A stretch of DNA of 64,000 nt from CAJQQY01 sp045104975 (GCA_045104975.1 JBGCCY010000049.1:27091-91090), one strand, 5' to 3'; positions 46,031 to 54,779 are shown, counted from the first letter of the stretch. Numbers and translations are program-made. The notes: generated by a model not told the origin, from the letters alone.

Positions 46031-46549
46031 CTAAAAATAAAGTCGACTAAAATATAATAGCAAAACCGTAAAAATCAACAACCTCGCAATCACATTTCGA
46101 TAAAAAACACTTGCCCGTTTATCCTTCAAATGGAAAGCAAATAATCCAATACTGACAAATAATAATCCTACCATTCCTGTAATTCCAATGGATAACATTT
46201 CTTCACTCATTTCCCAAGATTCTAATCTAAAAAGGATGGCTAAAATTCCAACGCCAAAAGCTAAACCACAAAGTATTGACAAAATCACCTCCAAAGATTT
46301 ATATTTTCCAACTCTAAACATCAACCAAGAAAATGCCATATAAAGCAAAGCAGAAGTTGTTCCTCCGATAATTAAAACTTCACTTGAGTAGGCCATTTCT
46401 TTATATTTCATTCCTAAACCAATAGCTAAAATAATCAAAGGAATGATTTCTAAGTTTTGTAAAAAACGTTGCAAGGGAGTGATTGGAAGTTCTTTTTCAG
46501 GAGAAAAGACTTCTTCGAGGTCGAGTGGATCTTGGTTTTTATTAGACAT
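46031..46549 (-). CDS. Five-helix membrane protein of unknown function
   Basis: 172 residues with an acidic cytoplasmic N-terminus (DPLDLEEVFSPEKELP) and five membrane segments (starting near residues 32, 58, 84, 112 and 148). The pairs of glycines in IILAIGLGMKY, LCGLAFGVGILAILF and GITGMVGLLFVSIGL are like those in small GldL-like or uncharacterised Bacteroidota proteins. No motif allows a function. It is 39 bases downstream of the methyltransferase gene on the same strand, so probably cotranscribed. Confidence 0.65.
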   Translation of the reverse strand: MSNKNQDPLDLEEVFSPEKELPITPLQRFLQNLEIIPLIILAIGLGMKYKEMAYSSEVLIIGGTTSALLYMAFSWLMFRVGKYKSLEVILSILCGLAFGVGILAILFRLESWEMSEEMLSIGITGMVGLLFVSIGLFAFHLKDKRASVFYRNVIARLLIFTVLLLYFSRLYF

Positions 46550-46588
46550 CGGTATTTTATTCCTTGATCATGATTGGATATTCAAAAA

Positions 46589-47344
46589 CTATTTATTCTT
46601 CAAAATCGCACAAACAATTCCCGTTGCCACAGCTGCATTCAAAGATTCCGCTCCGCCATTTTCGCCTTTTGGAATTAAAATTTGATGCGTGATTTTATTT
46701 AAAATTTTAGGAGAGATTCCTTTGCCTTCATTGCCAATCACAATCACTCCTTTTTTATAATTATTCTCTTCGAATATATTTTTCCCCTCCAAAACAGTTC
46801 CATAAAATGGCATTTTACCACATTTTTCAAAAACTTCATCAAACGACAAGTACATCACTTTAACTCTCAAAAATGCTCCCATGCTGGATTGAATGGTTTT
46901 GTGATTATAGAGATCCGCACATTTTTCAGAACAAAAAACATAAGGAATCCCAAACCAATCCGCAATTCGCAAGATGGTTCCAAAGTTGCCAGGGTCTTGA
47001 ATGCCATCGAGATAAAGGGAAAAATTATTTTTGATGATGTCATCATTCCAGCTAGTTGACAATTGTTTGGCGACTACAAATACAGAGGAAGGCGTACTAA
47101 AATTAGAAAACTGTTTGAAATCTTTCTCAGTAGCCACTTCTATCTCGAATTGGTTTCTTAAAGATTGGTTAAAGTAACGCTGCTGCCAATCTTCGGTGGC
47201 AATGACAGATTCGATTTCGACGTTTTGAGATTGTAATATTTCTAGTGCGATTTTATCCCCTTCTACAGTAAAATTATTATACTTTTGCCGAATCTTTTTT
47301 AGCTTTAATGAGCGGAGGTATTTTACTTTATTTTTTGAAATCAT
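46589..47344 (-). CDS. TrmH/SpoU-family RNA 2'-O-methyltransferase
   Basis: 251 residues: N-terminal RNA-binding (SpoU_sub_bind/L30e-like) domain, with LKKIRQKYNNFTVEGDKIALEIL, then the SPOUT catalytic domain. Motif 1 is DGIQDPGNFGTILRIADWFG, motif 2 VIGNEGKGIS and motif 3 SLNAAVATGIVCAIL, which together form the knotted SAM site. It methylates a ribose in rRNA or tRNA; the exact target cannot be told. CAAATTTA just upstream (47354-47361) would put transcription almost at the ATG. Confidence 0.9.
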   Translation of the reverse strand: MISKNKVKYLRSLKLKKIRQKYNNFTVEGDKIALEILQSQNVEIESVIATEDWQQRYFNQSLRNQFEIEVATEKDFKQFSNFSTPSSVFVVAKQLSTSWNDDIIKNNFSLYLDGIQDPGNFGTILRIADWFGIPYVFCSEKCADLYNHKTIQSSMGAFLRVKVMYLSFDEVFEKCGKMPFYGTVLEGKNIFEENNYKKGVIVIGNEGKGISPKILNKITHQILIPKGENGGAESLNAAVATGIVCAILKNK

Positions 47345-47445
47345 TATTTATTTTCAAATTTAATTTCACCTTTTTTAATTGAATCTCGTTTACTAATTAC
47401 AAGTGAAATTTTTTCTAAAAAAATCAGATTAGTATTTCTGACAGC

Positions 47446-49869
47446 ATGAACTGCAACAGCGCGATAAGTTACACATTTTTTATTTTTTTTATTCTTCTTC
47501 TTGGAACAAGTTGTGGGACACTTAAGCATTTGGAAGAAGGAGAAACGATGCTGCGCAAAAATAAGATTGAGTTTAAGGATAAAGAAAATGTTGATAATGT
47601 TAAGAGCCTAATATTTGAAATGGGGTCGAAGACTTATCAGAAACCAAATTCTAAATTTTTAGGGGTATTGCCAAGTTTGGGACCATGGTATTACTATCGG
47701 ATTCAAGCAAAAAGTGATACGACCTGGTGGGGAAGATTTGTATTGAAAAACTTTGCCGAGATACCTGCAGTTTATAGTTTGGAAAAGGCTGATCGCTCTG
47801 CAGAAAATATGGAATTGGCGTTACGTAACAAAGGGTATTTTAATGCAGAGGTAGATTTTGAGACAAAGAGAAAAGGACTGCGCAAAAAGAAAATGCATGT
47901 TACCTATAACATCACCGCAGGAAAAAGATATTATTTAGATAGAGTAAGTTTCACTAGTAAGGATACCGCTATTGCTAAAATTTTGCAAGAAATAAAAGAT
48001 AAAACGTTACTGCCCCCAGGTGCGCCTGCCAGTAAATCCCTCTATGATGAAGAGACTCGAAGAATTACTTATCATCTTTTGAATAATGGGTATGCTAATT
48101 TTTATAAAAAGTATTTTTCCAAACTTCAATCCGATACACTTTCCAATGATAGTTTATATAATCAGTTAAATAATGTAGCGTTGGAAGTTTTGCTTCCCAA
48201 AGATTCTTCCCAACATAAGACTTACTCTATCGGAAAAGTGACCGTAATTTCGATGTATGATGAAAGTGGAACTCCAATTCTAGACCTGGATTCTATTTTT
48301 AATAAAACCCATTTTTATGTTGGAGAGGGGAAGCATTTTATTAAATTAAAAGCATTGGATCGGAAAATCTTTTTAAGAGAAGGAGATATTTATCGCTTAG
48401 ATAATGTGAATAAAACACGAGTCCAATTAGGAAGTTTAGATATTTTTCAATTTGTCAATATCAAGCGATCCGTTTCTGAAGTAGCAGATTCTATATTGAA
48501 TTATGAAATTAGATTGATTCCCAAAAAGCGGCAAGAGTTTGGAGTTGATTTCGAGTTTAATAATTCTAGAAATGTAAATAGTAGTAATGCCTTCGTTGGA
48601 ACAGCGGCAAGTTTAAGTTACCGAAATCGAAATATATTTAGAGGTGGAGAAGTTTTTACAGCTAGGGCAGAAGGAGGAGTTGAAGTAATTCCAAGGCAAA
48701 ACTTTAGTTTGAATGCTTGGAATATCAATTTGAATTTCTCTATGGATTTTCCCAAGTATCATGATTTGTTTAAAACGGATGATTATATTTTATCCAGAAT
48801 ATTTATTCCAGTAAAAAGTAAAAGAAAAGCTTTTTATCAAAAATTAAAAATAGAAGGTGTCACAAGTACTTCGTTAAAATATAATGTTTTGGCGAATACC
48901 GGAAATTATAGAATCGACATTTTCGCAGGAACTTGGGGATGGAAATTTCGACCAAATAATAACTGGGATATAGCGCTCAATAAAATTGGAATTGATTTCT
49001 TAGATCCAGTTTTGTCTGAAAAATTTCGAAATACCGTCATTGCACAAAATGCCTATTTGGAAAGAAGTTTTAGATCTCAATTATTTACAGGAGGAATATT
49101 TAGAGATTTAAATGTGGTGTATCGAAATGACATCGGAAGTAGTGGAAAGCATTCTTGGTTGGCCAGAGGAAATTTAGAAGTGTCAGGTTTAGAAGTTTGG
49201 GGAATTAATAAAATTAGAAATGCATTTGCGGATGACATCACTTTTAAATTGGCTAATAAATATGAATTTTCTCAATATATTAAAATAGAAGGAGACTTTA
49301 GGCATTATATGAAAGGTAGGGGAGGACGATTATTAGCTTCTCGATTTAATATTGGAATTGCAGGTGACTTTGGATTTTCTGAAGAGGTGCCTTATGTCAA
49401 ACAGTTCGCTGTCGGAGCACCTAATAGTATGCGTGGTTGGAGATTGAGAGAACTCGGGCCAGGTTCTTATGTGGATCCTGATGTGGATGCATCTACTACT
49501 AATTTTTACCAAACCGGTGATTTTAAAATAGAGGCTAATGTAGAATACCGCTTTCATATATTATGGTATTTAAAAGGTGCGATATTTTTAGATGCTGGAA
49601 ATATCTGGTCCCTTAGTAAAAATGATGAACGAGAAGGAGCGGGGATTGGAAAGATCTCAGATTTGTGGGATGAACTGGCCGTCAATACTGGTCTAGGATT
49701 TCGATTGGATGTGGAATATTTTATCCTTCGATTTGATTTAGGATATAGGTTAAGAAATCCATATCCTGATGAAGATGGCGATCATCGGTTATTTCACTTT
49801 AAAAATTTCCGAAAAGATTTGGCTTTGGATAAGTTTCGTGGAAGTCTCTCGGTGGGGTATCCTTTTTAG
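47446..49869 (+). CDS. BamA/TamA-family outer-membrane lipoprotein (TamL-like)
   Basis: 807 residues. The N-terminus (SYTFFIFFILLLGTSCGTLKHL) is a lipoprotein signal, the trait that sets Bacteroidota TamL apart from TamA. Residues ~30-370 contain POTRA-like repeats (NMELALRNKGYFNAEVDF, KRYYLDRVSFTS, RVQLGSLDIFQFVNI). The rest is an Omp85 16-strand barrel: APNSMRGWRLRELGPG (the loop-6 RGF/Y-type motif), EANVEYRFHILWYLKGAIFLD, and LRFDLGYRLRNP at the end. It should insert or export outer-membrane proteins, together with a TamB-like partner encoded elsewhere. It is divergent from the methyltransferase gene, an arrangement I recall from other Bacteroidota. Confidence 0.88.
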   Translation: MNCNSAISYTFFIFFILLLGTSCGTLKHLEEGETMLRKNKIEFKDKENVDNVKSLIFEMGSKTYQKPNSKFLGVLPSLGPWYYYRIQAKSDTTWWGRFVLKNFAEIPAVYSLEKADRSAENMELALRNKGYFNAEVDFETKRKGLRKKKMHVTYNITAGKRYYLDRVSFTSKDTAIAKILQEIKDKTLLPPGAPASKSLYDEETRRITYHLLNNGYANFYKKYFSKLQSDTLSNDSLYNQLNNVALEVLLPKDSSQHKTYSIGKVTVISMYDESGTPILDLDSIFNKTHFYVGEGKHFIKLKALDRKIFLREGDIYRLDNVNKTRVQLGSLDIFQFVNIKRSVSEVADSILNYEIRLIPKKRQEFGVDFEFNNSRNVNSSNAFVGTAASLSYRNRNIFRGGEVFTARAEGGVEVIPRQNFSLNAWNINLNFSMDFPKYHDLFKTDDYILSRIFIPVKSKRKAFYQKLKIEGVTSTSLKYNVLANTGNYRIDIFAGTWGWKFRPNNNWDIALNKIGIDFLDPVLSEKFRNTVIAQNAYLERSFRSQLFTGGIFRDLNVVYRNDIGSSGKHSWLARGNLEVSGLEVWGINKIRNAFADDITFKLANKYEFSQYIKIEGDFRHYMKGRGGRLLASRFNIGIAGDFGFSEEVPYVKQFAVGAPNSMRGWRLRELGPGSYVDPDVDASTTNFYQTGDFKIEANVEYRFHILWYLKGAIFLDAGNIWSLSKNDEREGAGIGKISDLWDELAVNTGLGFRLDVEYFILRFDLGYRLRNPYPDEDGDHRLFHFKNFRKDLALDKFRGSLSVGYPF

Positions 49870-49892
49870 AATCTCAAATTCTTGTTGGATAT

Positions 49893-50525
49893 TTAAAACA
49901 AACTCTTCCGTCCATACTTACTACAAATCGGACACACCAAAGGATCATGTCCCCGAGCTGGACAATGCTCTCTTCCAAAGAAAATAATCTGTAGATGTAA
50001 TTTATTCCAACTTTCTTTTGGGAAAAGTTTCTTCAAATCTTTCTCCGTTTTTACCACATTTTTTCCAGTACTCAAAGTCCACCGATAAGCTAATCGATGG
50101 ATATGTGTATCGACTGGCATCGCAGGAACCCCGAAGGCTTGCGACATCACCACCGAAGCAGTTTTATGCCCTACTCCTGGTAGTTTTTCCAACTCCTCAA
50201 ACGACTTAGGAACTGCCCCATTATGTTCGTTAAGGATGATGTGCGATAATTCTGAAATCGCTTTTGACTTCCGAGGAGAAAGTCCACAAGGGCGAATAAT
50301 TGCTTTAATTTCTTCTACTTCAAGCTTTATCATATCAGTTGGATTATCTGCTTTGGCGAAGAGATGAGGTGTGACTTGATTCACTCGAACATCTGTGCAT
50401 TGAGCTGATAGAAGCACGGCAACCAGTAAAGTGTATGGGTCTTTGTGATCAAGAGGAATAGGAGTAGTTGGATAGTATTGATCTAAAATTTTATGGATTT
50501 CGTTGGCTTTTTCTTGTTTGGTCAT
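49893..50525 (-). CDS. nth: Endonuclease III
   Basis: 210 residues, the usual size. The HhH-GPD fold is complete: LPGVGHKTASVV with catalytic Lys121, and VDTHIHRL with catalytic Asp139. It removes oxidised pyrimidines and cuts the abasic site in base-excision repair. The C-terminal iron-sulfur loop has only three Cys (188, 198, 201; C-x9-C-x2-C, ending SKYGRKSLF) instead of four (C-x6-C-x2-C-x5-C), so a classical [4Fe-4S] cluster is doubtful or uses another ligand. It ends 23 bases from the convergent TamL-like gene. Confidence 0.92.
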   Translation of the reverse strand: MTKQEKANEIHKILDQYYPTTPIPLDHKDPYTLLVAVLLSAQCTDVRVNQVTPHLFAKADNPTDMIKLEVEEIKAIIRPCGLSPRKSKAISELSHIILNEHNGAVPKSFEELEKLPGVGHKTASVVMSQAFGVPAMPVDTHIHRLAYRWTLSTGKNVVKTEKDLKKLFPKESWNKLHLQIIFFGREHCPARGHDPLVCPICSKYGRKSLF

Positions 50526-50604
50526 AGTCTAGTTGTTTTTCTAATTCTACAATGGAAATCAGATGAGTTTCGAAATAACAATCTGAAATTTATTATTTTG
50601 TTTT

Positions 50605-50698
50605 TTTTACACAGAGTAAACGGAGATAACATTAGTACAAAAAAAAAACTTTGTTTTCTCTGTGTCCCACCTCTGTTTTCTCTGTGTTAAAATATTAA
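50605..50698. repeat. CTCTGTGT/ACACAGAG inverted and direct repeats
   Basis: TTTTACACAGAGTAAACGGAG at the left is an imperfect inverse of CTCTGTTTTCTCTGTGTTAAAA at the right, with TTTTCTCTGTGT repeated directly inside. It occupies most of the gap before the acyl-CoA reductase gene. Confidence 0.55.
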
Positions 50699-50719
50699 AC
50701 TCACCGTTCCCAATTCATG

Positions 50720-51739
50720 TTAATTCAATTCTTTCAAAAAATACATCACATCAATTCCATTCTCATAATCATCTAATTCAATCACGTTTGCCGCTCCAAA
50801 TTTTTTATTTTTATAAAACGGAATAGCATTGTTAGAAATAATATGTTGAATCTCAGAATACTTGCTTTTCAATAATTCAGCTAAGTGATTTTCACCTTTA
50901 TACACTTCATAATGCAACATCGCAATTCTTGATTGTAAGGCTTCGTCTTCAATTATGATGATACAACCATTCGCTTTGTAATCCATTTTGTTGATGATTT
51001 GCAAGGTGTAATTATGGTCAAAATTATTTTTATATTTATTTGTAAGTACAATGTTATTAAATTCGTGACTAGCTTCTAGAAGGGGAACAAAATCATAATT
51101 TTCCGGAATGTAAATTTTTGAAACACTCCGACTACTCAAACCAAAATAATGAAAAATATCTTCTCCAAATTTGGCTAATTCTTCAGTTGATTCTTTCCCA
51201 TCTAAAACTCCAATTCCGAATTTATTGGTTCTAACAATATTTGGAAACTTCGAAAAATAAGTTTTAAAAACTTTGATAGAATCTCGACTTCCATTTGCAA
51301 TAATCGCATCAAAGTCAGTCATCCTTTCAACGAATGAAAAGTAATTTTCCACCTCAGGAAATTCACTTTTCATCACTTTGATACAATAAGGAATTAAAAA
51401 TTTATCATCTGCCGAAAGTTTAATTTTAGCATGATGACCACTCACAAAAACACCAAGTAAATCATGAAAACCTGCCAAGGGAGAACTTCCTGACATAATA
51501 ATTCCAATCGTTTTTGCAGGAGCGATTTCAGGAACTTCGTACTGCTTAGCCCAGGCTACTAATTTTTCTTTTTGTAAAAAAATAGTAATGATATTTTGCA
51601 AAGCACGATCGCTATTTTCAAGGGTAAACCAACTGTTCTTATTTTTACTAATTTGCTGCGCAGCAATTAATTCTTCTTCCTTCAATTGGAGGATTCCGCC
51701 AAGGTAAACAAGTACTTCTATTCTTTTTGATAAATTCAA
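50720..51739 (-). CDS. LuxC-like acyl-CoA reductase family protein, nucleophile Cys absent
   Basis: 339 residues from a TTG at 51739; no ATG is available in the proper region. It has the ALDH-like fold of the LuxC-type acyl-CoA reductases found in many Bacteroidota: KTIGIIMSGSSPLAGFHDLLG (nucleotide/acyl-binding start), KLSADDKFLIP, DAIIANGS and EDIFHYFGLSSRSVSKIYIP. In the homologues I remember, the last motif is YFGLGCRNVSK and its Cys is the likely nucleophile; here it is Ser203. The enzyme would reduce acyl-CoA to aldehyde, or be inactive or altered if that Cys is needed. The 65 bases before the next gene upstream suggest a possible joint transcript. Confidence 0.78.
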   Translation of the reverse strand: MNLSKRIEVLVYLGGILQLKEEELIAAQQISKNKNSWFTLENSDRALQNIITIFLQKEKLVAWAKQYEVPEIAPAKTIGIIMSGSSPLAGFHDLLGVFVSGHHAKIKLSADDKFLIPYCIKVMKSEFPEVENYFSFVERMTDFDAIIANGSRDSIKVFKTYFSKFPNIVRTNKFGIGVLDGKESTEELAKFGEDIFHYFGLSSRSVSKIYIPENYDFVPLLEASHEFNNIVLTNKYKNNFDHNYTLQIINKMDYKANGCIIIIEDEALQSRIAMLHYEVYKGENHLAELLKSKYSEIQHIISNNAIPFYKNKKFGAANVIELDDYENGIDVMYFLKELN

Positions 51740-51804
51740 ATTTGATTTTTTTAGTGTAAAGTATTGATTATCAGAGATTTAATTGAATATTGATGCTAGC
51801 ATTT

Positions 51805-53694
51805 TTAATCAGGAATAGCCAATTGATTATTAATCATTGCCCGATGATGCGCCTGAATCATCGCTTTTAATTTTTTTTCTAACAATATATTTACAGGATC
51901 ATTTTCATCCTTAATGTCATCTTGTAAAAATACATCTTTTTTATAATTATAGACTCCAATCGTTTCTTTTTGATTAAAAGAAACAACCAAACTATCATTT
52001 AATATTTGATAGATCTGACTCGAATACATATAAGCATTTTTATCAGCCAAAGTATCAAAAGCACTTTCTCCAGAAGAGAAATAGGGTTCATCATAATTCA
52101 AGTAATCCAAAACAGTTGGAAGAATATCGGTCTGCTGAGTGACACGAGAATTTTTACCTTTTAAGTTTGAATTAGGTTTAAAAAACAACAATGGAATTTG
52201 ATACATACCGACTATAGTACCATATTTTTTAATTGCTCGTTTTCCAATATGATCAGCGGTGATGATAAATAAAGTATTGTCGTACCAATCCATTTTTTTT
52301 GCGGTTTCAAAAAACTGTTGCAAAGCAAAATCAGTATATCGAATGGCTCGCAAAATCGGTTTTTCATCAGGATGTTTTTCCTCAAAATTTTTCTCCACAT
52401 AGTAAGGATGATGAGAAGTAAGGGAAAATAAAAGAGCAGTAAAAGGCTGTTGATATTGATCTATTTTATTTGCTGTAAATTGGAAAAAAGGGACATCCCA
52501 AATACCCCAATTGCCATCGTAATCCTCTTGGTTTGGATAAGCCGTTCGATCATAAAAATTTTGATAACCCGTCAATTTTGAAAAACGTTCAAACTCCATC
52601 GAACCTGGATTGGAAGCATGAAAAAATCCACTTGAATATCCTTTTTTTCCTAAATGTGAAGCAATGCCATCCAATCGATTTCCTTGATAAGGTGAAAAGG
52701 TTAATGCGTTATCCATGAGTGCAGGAACACTTGCTGAGATGGCAGCAATACCTTGAGTCGATCGAGTTCCAGCTGCGTAAGCATTTTCAAAATACCAACT
52801 TTCCAACATCAAAGAATCAATAAAAGGAGTGGGACTTTTTTCATAATCATTAAAGAAGCCAATATGTTCTTTTCCAAAACTTTCTAAAACAATGATCATC
52901 ACATTGTCTTTTTTGAACTCGCCTTTTGGTTTTGGATTTTTAGTAAAAGAAAACAACTGCGCTTCTTTTTCCTTGGGCATATATTGTTTTTCCTCAATGA
53001 AATTTTGCTGAACGGAGAAGAGCAAGCTCAAAGTTGTATTGGATTGCAAAGGCATCAAGCGCATATCTTCAACATATTGCGCAGCAGTTAATGACATGAT
53101 AGGACGCAATTGAATTCCACCTCGCATACCTAAAATAAGTAAACCGACGACGACTGGAAAAATAAGCGTTTGAATGAGGAAATTGAATTTATTAGTAGGA
53201 GTAGGAAGTGTTGTTTTTTTATAAATAAAATGCAACAACCCAACCATCAAACCATAGAAAATGATCAAATACCAAAAATCATATAAAAATTGAAAAGCCA
53301 TATTCGTCGTCTCACCAATCAAATTCAAGTCACTCCCAATCGCTCGTCGAAAAGCAAATCGAAAATACCCCATATCACCTATTTCAAAAATTAAAGCAAC
53401 AGCATTGGTTAAGATAAATATCCATTTTTGTACCTTTTGGTAAGTGGGATTTTTTCGAAAAGAAAAAGGAATAATATAGGTGAGTGCCAACAAGGAATTG
53501 ACATAAACTAATGCTGCCAGATCAAATCGTACTCCAAAGAAAAGCAATTTTAGGAAACTCCAAATTCCATCTATTGGAAAGGCATCTGCATTGAAAATAT
53601 AGAAACCAATTCTACAAATCATCCAAATGAAAAGCAGTCCGATAAATCGTAAACCCAATTGTTTTACAAAAAACAATTCTCCTCTTAATTTCAT
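51805..53694 (-). CDS. LTA-synthase-like membrane sulfatase-fold protein
   Basis: Start set at 53694 (MKLRGELFFVKQLGLRF, 629 residues); the frame is open to 53754 but that extension is basic and without motif. Five membrane helices (to about residue 190) precede an extracytoplasmic alkaline-phosphatase-superfamily domain. It shows VMIIVLESFGKEHIG with the metal-binding Glu, AGTRSTQGIAA with the nucleophilic Thr, and FSLTSHHPYY and ITADHIGK with later metal ligands. Such proteins transfer phosphoglycerol or phosphoethanolamine to lipids or glycans; in a Gram-negative the acceptor is unknown. The upstream side carries an imperfect palindrome (53753-53868). Confidence 0.88.
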   Translation of the reverse strand: MKLRGELFFVKQLGLRFIGLLFIWMICRIGFYIFNADAFPIDGIWSFLKLLFFGVRFDLAALVYVNSLLALTYIIPFSFRKNPTYQKVQKWIFILTNAVALIFEIGDMGYFRFAFRRAIGSDLNLIGETTNMAFQFLYDFWYLIIFYGLMVGLLHFIYKKTTLPTPTNKFNFLIQTLIFPVVVGLLILGMRGGIQLRPIMSLTAAQYVEDMRLMPLQSNTTLSLLFSVQQNFIEEKQYMPKEKEAQLFSFTKNPKPKGEFKKDNVMIIVLESFGKEHIGFFNDYEKSPTPFIDSLMLESWYFENAYAAGTRSTQGIAAISASVPALMDNALTFSPYQGNRLDGIASHLGKKGYSSGFFHASNPGSMEFERFSKLTGYQNFYDRTAYPNQEDYDGNWGIWDVPFFQFTANKIDQYQQPFTALLFSLTSHHPYYVEKNFEEKHPDEKPILRAIRYTDFALQQFFETAKKMDWYDNTLFIITADHIGKRAIKKYGTIVGMYQIPLLFFKPNSNLKGKNSRVTQQTDILPTVLDYLNYDEPYFSSGESAFDTLADKNAYMYSSQIYQILNDSLVVSFNQKETIGVYNYKKDVFLQDDIKDENDPVNILLEKKLKAMIQAHHRAMINNQLAIPD

Positions 53695-53752
53695 GAAAAT
53701 TTTGATTTTTTCTAAACACAAACGTACGAAGATTGTTCTTATAAAAAAAAGC

Positions 53753-53868
53753 ACGTGGTGGTCTGCTTTAGCTGACCTAAAAAAAAATGAGCAAAGCGAA
53801 TTCAGTAATTCTTAGGAGAGAAGTCATTTCGCTCATTTTTCAGGCCACCTAAAAGAGGTCACCATTTA
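53753..53868. repeat. Imperfect ~35-bp inverted repeat element
   Basis: GGTGGTCTGCTTTAG...ACCTAAAAAAAAATGAGC (from 53753) reads inverted as GCTCATTTTTCAGGCCACC...GAGGTCACC (to 53868). The centre contains AAAGCGAATTCAG. It has the same style as the other palindromic elements, without coding capacity. Confidence 0.5.
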
Positions 53869-53914
53869 TGAAAAAAATACTTAAAAAACAATATTGTAGT
53901 ATTAACAATTTTGA

Positions 53915-54180
53915 TATATCTTGCGACCCAATCGACAAAAAGCTGTCGATAAGAAATTAAAAATAAATCCATCTGAATATTATTAAGCTATGGTCCGATA
54001 CTTATAATATTAGGGAAAAGACTCGAATCATGAGTAGGGCGGGCCTCAAGCCGTTGACTTGTCCGGTCGGATTTTTCTTTCGAGAAAATGAAGCAAGGGG
54101 ATTACCCAAAATGAATCGGCAACCCTAATCATGTCATACAGGGGTCCAATAGCACCTTTGATATTTGGATGGTTTTTTTA
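53915..54180 (+). ncRNA. Candidate structured RNA of unknown class
   Basis: The segment is richer in G and C than the flanks and has several mutually compatible helices. These are ATCGACA/TGTCGAT (53931-53950), an outer stem ATTAGGG (54009-54015) with CCCTAAT (54123-54129), and inside it ACTC/GAGT (54021-54035), CGGGC/GCCG (54040-54053), a UUCG-capped hairpin (54071-54089) and GGGGATTACCC (~54097-54107). TATATCTTG at 53915 is a near -7 element, and a T7 run ends it at 54173-54179. No plus-strand gene follows, so it would be a free RNA. I could not match it to 6S, tmRNA, SRP, RNase P or a known riboswitch. Confidence 0.5.
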
Positions 54181-54198
54181 TTTGAGGAGTCAGGTTTG

Positions 54199-54262
54199 AG
54201 GTTGGTCGCTGTGCTTTCGAGTCAGGAGTCAGGTGCTTTTTGTTTTCCCCACATTTGAAATG
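54199..54262 (+). repeat. Dispersed repeat, left copy beside the four-helix-bundle gene
   Basis: GAGGTTGGTCGCTGTGCTTT, GTCAGGAGTCAGG, TTTTTGTTTTCCCC and TTTGAAAT, homologous to 36507-36575 in the same orientation. Confidence 0.7.
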
Positions 54263-54263
54263 A

Positions 54264-54617
54264 TTAGTTTATGGATTTTTGATATCCAATGAGCATCCTT
54301 CTTATTTCTGTAATTTCATTGGTAGTAATAATCATTTTCTCCTTATCAATATAATTCAAATCAAAAGCTAAATATAATTGGGTTTCCGCTTCGCAAGACG
54401 ATCCAATTGAGATATCTAAAAATTTACTTAAATCTTTTGTTGTACCTCTTCCACAGCCTTCTGCAATATTTGAAGGGACTGAGACTGCAGATCTATTTAG
54501 TTGAAAAGTCAAACCGAATTGTTCTTCTTTAGGAAAGGATTTAGTAATGGAGTAAATTGTTTTTACAAAAAATCTAGCACGTTGCCAGACTTTCAATGTC
54601 TTGAAATTTGTAATCAT
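54264..54617 (-). CDS. Four-helix-bundle protein (23S rRNA intervening-sequence / S23 type)
   Basis: 117 residues. Hallmarks of the family are the start FKTLKVWQRARFFVKTIYSI, FPKEEQFGLTFQLNRSAVSV, PSNIAEGCGRGT, the short loop FLDISIGSSCEAETQLYLA and the last helix EITEIRRMLIGYQK. Relatives were first found in 23S rRNA insertions and include the Avd accessory protein of diversity-generating retroelements, but most stand alone and have no known role. Here no rRNA, reverse transcriptase or variable repeat is near. The gene is enclosed by inverted copies of a dispersed repeat (54199-54262 and 54711-54779), which suggests it moves or spreads as a unit. Confidence 0.9.
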   Translation of the reverse strand: MITNFKTLKVWQRARFFVKTIYSITKSFPKEEQFGLTFQLNRSAVSVPSNIAEGCGRGTTKDLSKFLDISIGSSCEAETQLYLAFDLNYIDKEKMIITTNEITEIRRMLIGYQKSIN

Positions 54618-54710
54618 TAGATAGTATGTTTATTGTAAAATTGATCATTAAACTACTAAAAATTAATTAAACTCCAATCTCGTCAAATCAAATGGGTAAA
54701 TAACAAATTG

Positions 54711-54779
54711 TTGAGAAAACAAAAAAAAACTGACTCCTGACCGAGAGCGCAGCGACCAACCTGACCGCCTGAGACCTAA
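54711..54779 (-). repeat. Dispersed repeat, right inverted copy
   Basis: CTGACTCCTGACCGAGAGCG then CAGCGACCAACCTGA, the reverse complement of the left copy apart from a few differences and a longer A-run. It ends exactly where the stop codon of the LON-domain gene begins. Confidence 0.7.

Noticed and set aside
53915..54180. 6S RNA, tmRNA, SRP RNA, RNase P RNA or riboswitch
   Set aside because: None of the sequence hallmarks I know (for example the GGAAGGAAGCAGCC loop of SRP or the GAGGAAAGTCC of RNase P) is present, and no gene follows that a riboswitch could control.
54264..54617. Avd of a diversity-generating retroelement
   Set aside because: No reverse transcriptase, template repeat or variable repeat is near; the general S23 name is safer.
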